Notes: a model not told the origin generated them from the letters alone. A DNA stretch of 64,000 nt from Blepharisma japonicum (GCA_949751835.1 CATKHK010000088.1:62001-126000); one strand, 5' to 3'; positions 11,468 to 22,441 are shown, counted from the stretch's first letter. Translations and numbers: made by a program.

Positions 11468-11881
11468 TTAAAACTCTTGCTTTTTCGGTTTTGAAAATTT
11501 TCCCTTGTAGTAATTTCTTAAGTAGCAAGTTTTGCACAATCCCTTGGCATAGAGTTGACTGTCTTTGTGCTTGCATGTCCAAGCTTGTTTTTGTCTTCCG
11601 AATTTGTGATAGCAATTGTTACACATATTCTTGGCATAGTGACGTTTATTTGTATGAGGACAAGCAGTGATCTTCATGTTTTGGGGACTTTTCGAATCAG
11701 ATTCGAGGGGATTTTTATCTTTTTCCTTTGATTTTCTTTCTTCAGCATCTCTATCCCTGCCAGAAAACTGTATTTCAGGTAGTTTTAGGCTTGATCCTCC
11801 TTCTAATGGCTTAAAGATTAAGGAAAACATTCGTGAAAAAATTGATAATTTATCATCGCAATTTTCACTCATGGATAACAT
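11468..11881 (-). CDS. Small double zinc-module protein, copy 2
   Basis: 137 aa. Same architecture as its sisters: KLSIFSRMFSLIF and SSLKLPEI near the N-terminus, acidic/basic linker, then two C-x-H-x10-C-x2-C modules (CPHTNKRHYAKNMCNNC and CKHKDSQLYAKGLCKTC) and a YYKGKFSKPKK basic tail. The ATG at 11881 is preferred over the one at 11872 because the sister at 20473 keeps only the first. Closest relative in the window is 20060-20473. Cellular role unknown; no signal peptide. Confidence 0.85.
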   Translation of the reverse strand: MLSMSENCDDKLSIFSRMFSLIFKPLEGGSSLKLPEIQFSGRDRDAEERKSKEKDKNPLESDSKSPQNMKITACPHTNKRHYAKNMCNNCYHKFGRQKQAWTCKHKDSQLYAKGLCKTCYLRNYYKGKFSKPKKQEF

Positions 11882-11904
11882 ATTGTCCCGTCCACAAATT
11901 TAAA

Positions 11905-11913
11905 TATAAATGG
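11905..11913 (-). promoter_or_regulatory. CCATTTATA box
   Basis: The minus strand reads CCATTTATA, then TTTGTGGACGGGACAATATG into the start. Matches the upstream box of sister genes. Confidence 0.5.
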
Positions 11914-12750
11914 AGTTAGAATCTAAATAGATAAGGTAAAATGGAGAATTCTATATCGAGTATTAAAATAATATTTTATATTTTCAAGCAAAAATTAGTA
12001 AAATGCTTTTTTAAGCTACAGGAAGAAAAAAGAATAAAGAATTTTTAAGACATTTTAGTAAGCAATTGCACTTTTATCAATTAATTTTAATATTTAAAAC
12101 AATATTATGTAAGATTAACTTTTTTTATAGCACAACTATTTGTGCCAAAATTTCTTCAAATTTTCCTATTAGAATAATGGTAATTTTTTAAATGATAATT
12201 ATGTTTCATAGTATACAATAAATTAAAATTGCAAAAAATATTTCAAACCCATTTTTAAGAGAAAATTTTAAAGCCTAAATCTTAATTTGAAAAAAAACTT
12301 CTGCAAATTTTGCATATTGCTAATAATTTAATATAAAAGTATCTTGCAAAAAAACTCATTTGCTAGCCAGTAAAGGTATAAAAAATTTGAACAGCATGCA
12401 TATCAAAATAATAAATAACTTCATTTTTAGGTCCAATGATCAAAGCTTTATTTAATATTAATATCTATATGTCCAGATAAAAGAACATAGAGAGTTTTTA
12501 TAATCATAAAAGATATGTAATTTTTTAGCTAGGCATACTAAAAATAACTAAAAGCGTTTAATTATAAGGCTAATTATTCAAGCAAAAAGATGGAATCGCA
12601 TGAACTAATAACGAATTATTAAAAAGCTTTAATTTATTGATTTCAAAACTGTTTAATAGGTATATTGTAAACTCTGCTTAATTATTACTTAGAAAGAAAT
12701 TTACTCGTAAAGGAGGTCTTAGAACAAATTATCTAATTAGAATTAGTTAT
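11914..12750. other. AT-rich spacer
   Basis: Separates the 5' end of the small zinc-module gene from the 3' end of the large gene at 12751. No coding signal recognised. Confidence 0.3.
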
Positions 12751-15700
12751 CTAAATTGAAAAGATCATTGCAGAAATAAGCAAGATCCAAGAGAAAGCCA
12801 ACCCAACTGAACTATCATCTCTATTGATACACTTATCATTTGAAGTTGAGAATCTCCGGTCTTCATTCGTACAACTGCAAGTCCCGTCATTATCATTTTG
12901 CATATTGTTAGAATCATAACACTGTTGACAACTTGTAGCGCTTGTGCATGTGCTGCAGCCAATACTACATGTTTCACATTTATTAGTGGTGTAATCTGCA
13001 TATGTGTGAACAAGGCAATTACATACATGCGTAGTATCATCATATTCTTGACGATCTAATTTGCAGGTACAAGTTCCATCGGTTTTTACTACTCCGTTCG
13101 TGGCATCCCAACAAGTATTGCATGTCTTAGCACTTGAGCAAGTTTTGCATCCTTTGCCACATGCTGCGCATTTATCTACATTTAAGAAATATCCAGAATT
13201 GCATGTGCAGAAACCTTGGGCATTGAAAATTTGATTAGGATCAGAGCACCCACAAACACCATTCTTAAGAGTTGAAAAATTAGTTGTATCATAACATGTT
13301 GTGCAAACAGTTGCGCTTGTACATACTTTACAACCTGCACCGCAAGCAGCACATGCATTTCCATTTAGCACATATCCAGTATTACAAACGCATGTTTTAG
13401 AAGTTGTGCTAAAAGAAGCGTTTGGATCACTACATTTACAAGTTCCTGCATTTAAAGTCATATGAGTAGGATCATTGCAAGTTAAACAAGTAGCTGCTGC
13501 AGAACAAGTAGCACAAGGTGCTGTACAAGCAGTGCAAACTCCTGTATTTGAAAAGTAGCCTGTCTTACAAACACATGTATTCGAAGTTGTGCTAAAAGAA
13601 GCGTTAGTATCAGTGCAAGTGCAAACTCCTGCAGTTAAAGTCATATGAGTGGAATCAAAGCATGATAAACAAGTAGTAGCTGCAGAACAAGTAGCACAAG
13701 GTGCTGTACAAGCAGTGCAAACTCCTGCGTTTGAAAAGTAGCCTGTTTTGCAAACACATGTATTCGAAGTTGTGCTGAAAGAAGCATTAGTATCAGTGCA
13801 AGTGCAAACTCCTGCAGTTAAAGTCATATGAGTAGCATCATAGCATGATAAGCAAGTAGCTGCTGCAGAACAAGTAGCACAAGGTGCTGTGCAAACAGTG
13901 CAAACTCCTGTATTTGAATAGTAGCCCGCTTTACAAACACATGTATTCGAAGTCGTGCTGAAAGAAGCGTTAGCATCAGTGCAGGTGCAGACTCCTGCAG
14001 TTAATGTCATATGAGTAGAATCATAGCATGATAAACATGCAGTAGCTGATGTAGAGCAAGAAGCACAAGGTGCTGTGCAAGCAGTGCAAACTCCTTGTGC
14101 ATTCGAATAGTAGCCAGTCTTGCAAACACATGTATTAGAAGCTGTGCTGAAAGAAGCATTAGTATCAGTGCATTTACAAGTTCCTGCATTTAAAGTCATA
14201 TGAGTAGCATCATAGCAAGTTAAACAAGTAGCTGCTGCAGAACAAGTAGCACAAGGTGCTGTACAAGCAGTGCAAACTCCTGTATTTGAAAAATAGCCTG
14301 TCTTGCAAACACATGTATTCGAAGTTGTGCTAAAAGAAGCATTAGTATCAGTGCAAGTGCAAACTCCTGCAGTTAAAGTCATATGAGTAGAATCATAGCA
14401 TGATAAACATACAGTAGCTGATGTAGAGCAAGAAGCACAAGGTGCTGTGCAAGCAGTGCAAACTCCTTGTGCATTCGAATAATAGCCTGTCTTGCAAACA
14501 CATGTATTAGAAGTTGTGCTAAAAGAAGCATTAGTATCAGTGCAAGTGCACACTCCTGCAGTTAAAGTCATATGAGTAGCATCATAGCAAGTTAAACAAG
14601 TAGCTGCTGCAGAACAAGTAGCACAAGGTGCTGTACAAGCAGTGCAAACTCCTGTATTTGAAAAGTAGCCTGTCTTACAAACACATGTATTCGAAGTTGT
14701 GCTGAAAGAAGCGTTAGTATCAGTGCAAGTGCAAACTCCTGCAGTTAATGTCATATGAGTAGCATCATAGCATGTTAAGCAAGTAGCTGCCGCAGAACAA
14801 GTAGCACAAGGTGCTGTACAAGCAGTGCAAACTCCTGTATTTGAAAAATAGCCTGTCTTGCAAACACATGTATTCGAAGTTGTGCTGAAAGAAGCATTAG
14901 TATCAGTGCAAGTGCAAACTCCTGCAGTTAAAGTCATATGAGTAGAATCAAAGCATGATAAACAAGTAGTAGCTGACGTAGAACAAGTAGCACAAGGTGC
15001 TGTGCAAGCAGTGCAAACTCCTTGTGCGTTCGAATAGTAGCCTGTCTTGCAAACACATGTATTCGAAGTTGTACTGAAAGAAGCATTAGTATCAGTGCAA
15101 GTGCAGACTCCTGCAGTTAATGTCATATGAGTGGAATCAAAGCATGATAAACAAGTAGTAGCTGACGTAGAACAAGAAGCACAAGGTGCTGTACAAGCAG
15201 CGCAAACTCCTGTATTTGAATAGTAGCCTGTCTTACAAACACATGTATTAGAAGTTGTACTGAAAGAAGCATTAGTATCAGTGCAAGTGCAAGCTCCTGC
15301 AGTTAATGTCATATGAGAAGCATCATAGCAAGTTAAACATGTAGTAGCTGATGTAGAGCAAGAAGCACAAGGTGCTGTACAAGCAGCGCAGACTCCTGTA
15401 TTTGAAAAGTAACCTGTCTTGCAAACACATGTATTAGAAGCTGTGCTAAAAGAAGCATTAGTATCAGTGCAAGTGCAGACTCCTGCAGTTAAAGTCATAT
15501 GAGTGGAATCATAGCATGATAAACATGTAGTAGCTGCTGTAGAACAAGAAGCACAAGGTGCTGCACAAGCAGCGCAAACTCCTGCATTTGAAAAGTAGCC
15601 TGTCTTACAAACACATGCATTCAAAGTTGTGCTAAAAGAAGCGTTGGCATCATTACAACTGCAGACTCCTCCAGTTAATGTCATGTGAGTGGAATCATAG

Positions 15701-16683
15701 CATGATAAACAAGTAGTAGCTGATGTAGAGCAAGAAGCACAAGGCGCTGTGCAAGCAGCGCAAACTCCTGCGTTTGAGTAATAGCCTGCATTGCAAACAC
15801 ATGTATTTGAAGTTGTACTAAAAGCAGAATTGGCAGCTTTACAAGTGCAAGTTCCTGCATTGAGGAGCATATTCGAGGTATCGTAGCAGGCTGTACAGTA
15901 AGTTTGAGATGTAGTGCATTGTTGACATGGTGGAGTGCAAACTGAACAAGCTCCTCCAATTAAAACATAGCCAGCGGCACAAGTTTGGCAATTATTTGCA
16001 TCAGCACAAGTCGTACAACCGTTTTGACCATTATTGCAAGCTCCAAGAATTGGCACTATCTTTATTTCTCTTTCTTTTGCTAAAACTCTTCCTACCTCAC
16101 TCATCAGCACTTGTCTTTCCCCTTCCTTGTCTTCATATAAGGCTTTAGAGATAGCAATACAAAATTCTTTGAGTTTTGAAAGTTCATCTAGCTTCATAAG
16201 TTTTTCAGCATTAATTTCCAAAGCTATAGACCTAATAGTATTATTTTCATTCACCTCACATTTCTTTGAGGCTACAATTTCTCCTTTTACTTCGTTATTA
16301 ACCACGAATATAGTGATATCCGCAGATAAGTCTTCACTTTGGATCATCTGACCGTACAGGATATCTGTGCATTGATTATTCTCACCAAGTCTAAGATTGC
16401 CTGATGCAGGCTTAGTGAGTAGTAAATCAGACATGATTTTAGCTGAAGTGGCTAAGGCTGGCTGTATATTTTTACTGGCTTCGTCAATGTTGAAGGATTC
16501 CTCAATCATCTGAGTGTGAATCCTCAAAGGCTTATATAGATGAGCTTGTTGACGAAATTCAGCGAGCGATTTCAAGACGAGCTGAGAGTCGCTGATGAAG
16601 TTCTTAGCGTTGAACTTGGATGAAGCAGCTGTAAAACTGAGAATTGTGAGCACGCAGGCCCAAATGGCAGTTCCTTTCAACAT
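12751..16683 (-). CDS. M8-like pseudoprotease with cysteine-rich repeats and GPI-type tail
   Basis: 1310 aa, a single uninterrupted frame ending in TAG. Residues 1-21: signal peptide (MLKGTAIWACVLTILSFTAA). About 35-215: M8-like domain with HLYKPLRIHT, ADITIFVV, KKCEVNENN and IALEINAEKL in leishmanolysin order, but KLKEFCIAISKALY stands where HExxH should be. About 215-1285: some 18 Cys-rich repeats of about 60 residues with core DSTHMTLTAGVCTC and NTCVCKTGYYSN, many nearly identical. The last 20 residues (GLAFSWILLISAMIFSI) are hydrophobic after a DDSS stretch, typical of a GPI-attachment signal, so it is probably a surface coat protein. Ciliate leishmanolysin-like proteins with Cys-rich tails are known; loss of the active site and the long repeat array suggest a structural or antigenic role. 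Confidence 0.85.
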   Translation of the reverse strand: MLKGTAIWACVLTILSFTAASSKFNAKNFISDSQLVLKSLAEFRQQAHLYKPLRIHTQMIEESFNIDEASKNIQPALATSAKIMSDLLLTKPASGNLRLGENNQCTDILYGQMIQSEDLSADITIFVVNNEVKGEIVASKKCEVNENNTIRSIALEINAEKLMKLDELSKLKEFCIAISKALYEDKEGERQVLMSEVGRVLAKEREIKIVPILGACNNGQNGCTTCADANNCQTCAAGYVLIGGACSVCTPPCQQCTTSQTYCTACYDTSNMLLNAGTCTCKAANSAFSTTSNTCVCNAGYYSNAGVCAACTAPCASCSTSATTCLSCYDSTHMTLTGGVCSCNDANASFSTTLNACVCKTGYFSNAGVCAACAAPCASCSTAATTCLSCYDSTHMTLTAGVCTCTDTNASFSTASNTCVCKTGYFSNTGVCAACTAPCASCSTSATTCLTCYDASHMTLTAGACTCTDTNASFSTTSNTCVCKTGYYSNTGVCAACTAPCASCSTSATTCLSCFDSTHMTLTAGVCTCTDTNASFSTTSNTCVCKTGYYSNAQGVCTACTAPCATCSTSATTCLSCFDSTHMTLTAGVCTCTDTNASFSTTSNTCVCKTGYFSNTGVCTACTAPCATCSAAATCLTCYDATHMTLTAGVCTCTDTNASFSTTSNTCVCKTGYFSNTGVCTACTAPCATCSAAATCLTCYDATHMTLTAGVCTCTDTNASFSTTSNTCVCKTGYYSNAQGVCTACTAPCASCSTSATVCLSCYDSTHMTLTAGVCTCTDTNASFSTTSNTCVCKTGYFSNTGVCTACTAPCATCSAAATCLTCYDATHMTLNAGTCKCTDTNASFSTASNTCVCKTGYYSNAQGVCTACTAPCASCSTSATACLSCYDSTHMTLTAGVCTCTDANASFSTTSNTCVCKAGYYSNTGVCTVCTAPCATCSAAATCLSCYDATHMTLTAGVCTCTDTNASFSTTSNTCVCKTGYFSNAGVCTACTAPCATCSAATTCLSCFDSTHMTLTAGVCTCTDTNASFSTTSNTCVCKTGYFSNTGVCTACTAPCATCSAAATCLTCNDPTHMTLNAGTCKCSDPNASFSTTSKTCVCNTGYVLNGNACAACGAGCKVCTSATVCTTCYDTTNFSTLKNGVCGCSDPNQIFNAQGFCTCNSGYFLNVDKCAACGKGCKTCSSAKTCNTCWDATNGVVKTDGTCTCKLDRQEYDDTTHVCNCLVHTYADYTTNKCETCSIGCSTCTSATSCQQCYDSNNMQNDNDGTCSCTNEDRRFSTSNDKCINRDDSSVGLAFSWILLISAMIFSI
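13430..15870 (-). repeat. In-frame tandem array of about 183-bp coding units
   Basis: Units such as ACTCCTGCAGTTAAAGTCAT recur about every 180-189 bp, always a multiple of three. Neighbouring units are closer to each other than to the outer ones, pointing to unequal crossing-over or gene conversion within the array. Confidence 0.85.
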
Positions 16684-16720
16684 TTTTTATTACCACACAA
16701 ACAATGTGGGAATAAATGCT
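16684..16720 (-). promoter_or_regulatory. Conserved 5' leader of M8-like gene, subfamily A
   Basis: GGTAATAAAAA abuts the ATG and GCATTTATTCCC lies about 25-36 bp upstream, matching the leader at 2115-2151. Confidence 0.45.
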
Positions 16721-18950
16721 TATATGTGATAGATGTGGTGAAGAAATTAGTTGTGCTGTAAATTGTGAAGAAATTAAATATAACTTATAGTTCGAGATTA
16801 AGGATAGGTAAGGGATTTATTTATCAGAATTGGAATTTTTATCGAAGATTATGACGAATTAATGGCTGCGTGATAAGGTGCAAAAGAAATATATTTATCT
16901 CAATTAAGAGGACTTTTAAAGAATTAGAAATCCTTCTAAAGATAAGCAAAGAAATTTTTTTAAATTTTAGTAATTTTGGTAAATGGCTATTAAAATGATC
17001 TTCATATTTGTAACAGCACAGCATAAATGGTGAATAAAATCATATTCTACCTCTTTTAGGATTATATGTATACTTTTTATATCAATACTTGGTATGATCA
17101 TTATTCGGCAACCTATACAAAGTAAATAAAAAATTTCAACAATTTTTGTAAATTTTGATCGAATCAGGAAAATTAAGAGTTATATTTAAATAATTATGCG
17201 AGCCTGGCGCAAATTATTTTTTGATTTTCTTTATTTATTTAAGTCACCGATTTCAAATATTCTGGGATTGATATTAAAAGATTGTTGAGACATAAATAGG
17301 TATATTTATAATAATAAAAAGGACGAGAATAAGTATGGAAAATTTTTGAAGGATTATTTATAAATAAAAATTAATGATCAAACTATATTCCTTATCATGA
17401 ACAACAAAATTATGAAATGCTATATGTTTTAGAGATAAAAAACAAAAATCTTAATAACCAAAGGAGCATTCAGGTATTTCAAATCCTGACAACATATCAT
17501 CAAACAAAAAGCTTATAAGTTATAATCTAAATTGCTAATTATTACCAAAGGATAGATTAAAATCAAAAGATTTCAATTTTGAATTTGAAATAGGTTTCAT
17601 ATCAAAATAATGATTTTAAATAACTGAAAATATAAATATAAAATCCATATTCATTTTTATTCCTCACCAAATTCCTTGCATATTTGAAACAATTATAAAA
17701 AAAATATTTATAACACTTGCAGGTTGATATCATTATTATAAGCCAATACAAGTATAATAATTAATATTTTGAACTCTGGCCAACGTTTATATATTGAAAC
17801 TGCTTCATTTAATTCTTTAGAATAAAGTAAATTAGAAAGAAACTCTAATGTGAACCCTCCAATGCATTCTTTTTAATGGAGAGATAAAGCTAACTTTATA
17901 TATGTTGATATCTAATTTACTGTAAAAATATTAGCACATATTATATTCTTCTATTTCTTTGACAATATTTATTTATCATTTAAATTTACTATTTTATGCC
18001 AGTTTCACACCGCTATATATAATTGAATTTAATTGCTCTATCTCATAAAAGCGTATATTCTAATAAATTATAATGTAATCTAAGATAGATTTTTATTTTA
18101 ATAAATCAATATAATATTAGCCAAAACCAAGAAGGATTTACAATTTCAGATTCACTACTATACTTATGCTATATAAATTTATTACATTAGTGAAATTTTA
18201 TAAAGATTCACAGTTTCAGATTCATTATGATACTTATGCTTTATAAATTTATTAAAAAATAATTACATTAGTGAAATTTTATGCAATATGAAATGAGACT
18301 TTTCCTGATATTTCAAATTTCAGGTTTCCCTATTAGGTGCATGGACACTGCTTAATTTTTTTTGGCTTATACATTTCTCTTTTTTTATTAGTTAAAATCA
18401 ATTATAAGTATATGTCTTAATCATTTTCGAAATTCATCATATTTATATAGAAATTGAATATTATCATAATTAGAAGCTTTGAAGCTTAAAATATCAAGTA
18501 ATGTCAAGTCTAATTGCTAGCAGCACAAAACCCTCATTTTTTAAATATTTTCAGATTATGGAAAGATCATCTCGTTCTCAATAAGCATGAGAGATAATTT
18601 ATAAATAGAAATAATCTTAATCAGGAATGTCTTGCAAAAATATTAATCCAATCAAATTTAGTTTAGAATTTTAATCAAAAGCTTATCATAATCTATAAAA
18701 ATGGTCTCAAAGGTAAATATCAAGATACCAAAAATAATTATAAAAATAATAAGAAAATATTATTATAATAATTTAAAGTCTTTTATATAGATCGCTTCTA
18801 TTATTTTAAAACAAATTTCACACAAAGTATTTAGAAAAGCTAATACAGATTTAATTATTTAACCAATAATTAATATAATTTATTAGATTATTAAAATTTG
18901 TGTTTTGTGATATTTTAAAGGTACTTATCAAATGTCTTTCAGTAGGAAAT
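16721..18950. repeat. Upstream flank duplicated with 2115-4700
   Basis: Diverged duplicate of the flank described at 2115-4700. It also holds a short local tandem duplication: about 18140-18195 and 18205-18280 share TTTCAGATTCA, ACTTATGCT.TATAAATTTAT and CATTAGTGAAATTTTAT. Confidence 0.55.
17195..17420. repeat. Dispersed about 275-bp repeat, copy 2 (diverged)
   Basis: Retains TTCAAATATTCTGGGATTG, ACGAGAATAAGTATG and AACTATATTCCTTATCATGA from copies 1 and 3 but has several deletions, including the hairpin. Confidence 0.6.
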
Positions 18951-19240
18951 TAATTAATGCTTTATTATTTATTAGCTAAATGAAACCTAAAGCTAAATAA
19001 GAGGCGACGATGACAGAACATGGACTCCGAAGCTCTCTCCTTATGGATCAAATTGGAATCATCCCTATGGTATAATAATGCATAATAGTAATAGATTTTA
19101 AAAAATCAAATTTGTGAGACATTCAGAGGTGTTTCCCTATCACAGATTAATAAGCCATAAAAATTTCTATCACGAAAAATTAATGTTTGTTTAAAGACGC
19201 ACTTAATAGAGTAAAAATCGTTTATGAAAACGATTCAACC

Positions 19241-19500
19241 TTACTTAGCAGCTATACTTCATAATTCTAACCATTCTTTTGATATAGGGTTTTGTATCCT
19301 CTCATCAAAATAATCAACTCCTAGGCATTCACTATCAATAATCATTAATTTACTATGAGCATACACAAGCTCAATTGCTGGAGTATTTTTTAATAAATCA
19401 GACCGTAAAACTGAATATAATCAGATGGATCTTCAATATTAGGGTCATCAGTCAATTGCTTTAGCAAAGAGCTTGACGAATTGCATACAAATAATGAAAG
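19241..19500 (-). pseudogene. Phospholipase D fragment (second HKD motif)
   Basis: Minus-strand frame reads PAIELVYAHSKLMIIDSE, the H-x-K-x4-D catalytic motif of eukaryotic phospholipase D, preceded in a neighbouring frame by DPSDYIQFYGL (family: YISFYGLR). It continues directly into DERIQNPISKEWLELWSIAA, which matches the family C-terminal block around DPVSDKF...W. The roughly 50-60 residues normally between these blocks (IIGSANINDRS and following) are absent, and a one-base shift separates the first two pieces. A TGA sits at the conserved Trp of LELW, again read as Trp. PLD hydrolyses phosphatidylcholine; this piece cannot. No other part of the gene was found nearby. Confidence 0.65.
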
Positions 19501-19779
19501 GAGCATTACAAATTAAATCTCAGCCTGAAATAAAAAAGACTCATTTTCATATGTAATTATTTATCAAATAAAATTTTACAAAGAGAGTTTATTTGACTTT
19601 CAAAATTATTGGCTATGCAGTTTAACTACTTCAATTATTATATCGCTCAATAATTTTTATTCCAAAAGATGATCTTAAAACAAAAAATATTTTATGATAA
19701 AAGAGACTATATTTCAGTAATTTTTTGTTATTATTTTATTCAATTGTATTTGGCCTATAAAAAGCTTTTTAAAGCAAAA
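19501..19779. other. AT-rich spacer
   Basis: Nothing recognised. A perfect 8-bp hairpin (AATCGTTT-atga-AAACGATT) lies just past the other end of the PLD fragment at about 19217-19236. Confidence 0.3.
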
Positions 19780-19905
19780 TATTTTTTTATTATTAAAAGC
19801 TCGAGTTAATAAACTTGGATCAGTAAGGAGTTAATTTCATATTTGTTTTTTGATAATTAAAATTTTATGCAAAAGTCAGACTAAAAAACATGGTATTATC
19901 ATATT
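19780..19905 (-). repeat. Signal-peptide-start relic block, copy 4
   Basis: The minus strand carries ACCATGTTTTTTAGTCTGAC and then ATGAAATTAACTCC...TACTGATCC, the same block as at 11190-11310, about 160 bp downstream of the zinc-module gene at 20060-20473 and on its strand. The short signal-peptide-like frame is shifted. Confidence 0.5.
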
Positions 19906-20059
19906 CCAAATTTAATGACTGCGATTTATCAATTTATTAAGGATTTATCATTTGTTGAGTTCTAGTGTAATGCTAACTATTTCTTAAAAGAACTCTATTA
20001 AACTATTTTTATCTATATCATAATTTTTTTAAACAATTATTAAATTATCCAAATAAAAA

Positions 20060-20473
20060 TTAAAGCTCTTCTTTCCTCACTTTGGAAAATTTTGCCTTGT
20101 GATAACTTCTTAAGTAGCAAGTTTTGCACAATCCCTTGGCATAGTTCTGACGATCTTTATGCTGGCATGTCCAAGCTTGTTTTTGTCTTCCAATTCTGTG
20201 ATAGCAGTTGCTACACATATTCTTTGCATAATGGCGTTTATTTACATGAGGGCAAGCAGTGATCTTCATTTTTTGAGGTCTTTTCAAATCGCATTCGAGA
20301 GAATTTTTATCATTTTCCTGTGATTTTCTTTCTTCAGCATCTCTATCTCGGACAGAGAACTGTATTTCTGGTAGTCTTAGGCTTGATCCTCCTTCTAATG
20401 GCTTGAAGATCAATGAAAACATTCCTGAAAAAATTGAAAATTTATCATCGCAATTTTCGCTCTTCGATAGCAT
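20060..20473 (-). CDS. Small double zinc-module protein, copy 3
   Basis: 137 aa starting at the ATG at 20473 (MLSKSENCDDKFSIFSGMF). An upstream in-frame GTG is not a credible start. Same layout as the sisters: SLRLPEI, acid/basic linker, then CPHVNKRHYAKNMCSNC and CQHKDRQNYAKGLCKTC modules. Nearest relative is 11468-11881, sharing the KITACPH and GLCKTCYLR variants. It lies between two M8-like genes on the same strand but more than 1 kb from each, so co-transcription is unlikely. Confidence 0.85.
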   Translation of the reverse strand: MLSKSENCDDKFSIFSGMFSLIFKPLEGGSSLRLPEIQFSVRDRDAEERKSQENDKNSLECDLKRPQKMKITACPHVNKRHYAKNMCSNCYHRIGRQKQAWTCQHKDRQNYAKGLCKTCYLRSYHKAKFSKVRKEEL

Positions 20474-20494
20474 TATCACGTCCACGAATTAAAA

Positions 20495-20503
20495 TGTAAA
20501 TGG
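20495..20503 (-). promoter_or_regulatory. CCATTTACA box
   Basis: The minus strand reads CCATTTACA, then TTCGTGGACGTGATAATG into the start, the one-base variant of the CCATTTATA box of the sister genes. Confidence 0.45.
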
Positions 20504-22441
20504 AATTAGGAATTTAAACATTAATAAGGCAAAATGGACAATTCTATAACGAGTTTAAAATATTTTTTATTTGTTTTAAGCAAAAATATGCAAAACTAAG
20601 CAATTATATTTTAAGACCTTTTATGATTGGATTTAATATTTTAAAGCAGCACTATGCAAGATGAATTTTTCTTATAGCACAATTATTTGCGATATCGCAT
20701 CCAATTTTTTTTCTAATTTCTCTAATAAAATAATTAGTAATATGTAAAAAATAATTATATTTCATAGCGTTAAGTTCAATCAGTTACTAGCTTTACCATT
20801 ATAATGATTTAAGAAGACTTCGTTTTATAAATTTAATTATTAATTTAATAGCTTATTAACAACTTAAATAATCCTGAATTCGGTTTATTGAAAGTGAAAT
20901 TATTTATGTCATTAATAGGAGAATATAGGTATTGATTATCTCATAGCATTAAAAACAATAAAGTAATAAACTTGTTTACGTAGCAAATATATTTTACTGA
21001 TTACTAATTCCCTACCTTCAAGATCAAAAAAAACATTAATTTTTTGAAGTCCACTGACATCAAAAAAAACATTCTCTCTCATTTTTAAGTCATAAATGGT
21101 TTTACTATCTATGACACAAAATTACCATTTTTTGATAACTCAATATTCAATATGTCTTGATGAATTTAAGCAAATTAAAAACGCTAAACTCAGATATTTT
21201 AAAGTATTGATCATTAAAAAGCCAATATTATGATTACTCTTTTTCCATTTATATATAGATTAATTTAGAGAGCAATTCATATCACAAAAAAATAGATTAA
21301 AAGAAGTTATAGCTCAAACTATGAATTTTTACTATAAATGATAGAAACATTTTTAATTACTATTTTATTTCTACTTAATTCTTAATTTTAATGGATTTTG
21401 AATTCTTTAGGAAAAAGTTAAGGTTCTATTTCCAATTATATTGATTTTAAATTTTTATTAGAGCTGGACAATGCCAGAAATGACAAAGGAAAGGTTGAAG
21501 AAAATTTAACTCCCTTGCTCTTGAGCAAAATAGGTGGAAAAATCATGCTCCTTGGGAATTAAATATTTTTAAATAAAAGAGCTATATAGCTAAAGTCCTT
21601 TTTCATTTTAATACTTATACCTATACATTCTAGTATCTCATCGAGTCTAAAATTGAAGATGGGGTATTTTAGAGAGCATTAAATTTACTTTTCTCTACAC
21701 CCTTCTCCCATTGATCGAATGTTTCTATTTAAAAATTTAGATATCTTACCCATCTTTGATTTAGCAATTTTCATATGTATGAAATCCACTTTAGAAATCT
21801 ATGGCTCAATTAAGAGTATATTAAATTTATAAAAATTCTGATTGATCCACTATAGCATGGCTCTATTTTTTTTCCCAAGCTCAAGTCCGCAATAAGCATG
21901 GCTCTCTATTTATCAAAACTCGAAACCGCAGCTCTATTTCATTAAAAGCATTGAAAAATTTGATCTTGCCAAACGATAGAAATTATAAGCTAGGTCCTAT
22001 CCCATCTAAAATTAGAAGATATTTTGCAAATAAAACTAATAAAAATTATCAAAACATATAAAAATGAATTCTGAAAATTTTAAAAAAATTATTCAAATAA
22101 TTATTAATTTAATTGTAAAAATTGTTAAATCCTTTATATTCTAAATTTTTGGCGAATATAAAGTACAGCTAAATGGTAAAATATTCAGAAAATTTATTAC
22201 TATTTTAACTAACCATTGAGTAAATAATTTTTTTGACAATAATATCTATTTTTATCAGTTTTCTGATTTAAAAATGCAAACCCATATATTTTATTTTTCT
22301 ATTCCCCAATTTAGAGCAATCTTATAATCATTAAATTTAGCATACTGCACAACACATTACTTATATCCATTCTATTTTATTAATTAAAGGTAGATAAAAA
22401 TGTAAGACCTATAGGATAAAAGTAAGAGATTAAAATATTTC
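20504..22441. other. AT-rich spacer with two weak coding patches
   Basis: A 55-codon frame at 21096-21263 (plus; one TGA read as Trp) and a roughly 45-codon patch at 21422-21560 (plus; LELDNARNDKGKVEENLTP) look mildly coding but match nothing I know. The patch at 21820-21990 is slightly richer in G+C without a clear frame. Confidence 0.25.

Noticed and set aside
15681-16351. Overlapping plus- and minus-strand ORFs inside the large repeat gene
   Set aside because: They are frame shadows of a highly repetitive Cys-rich gene, with no start context or conserved composition.
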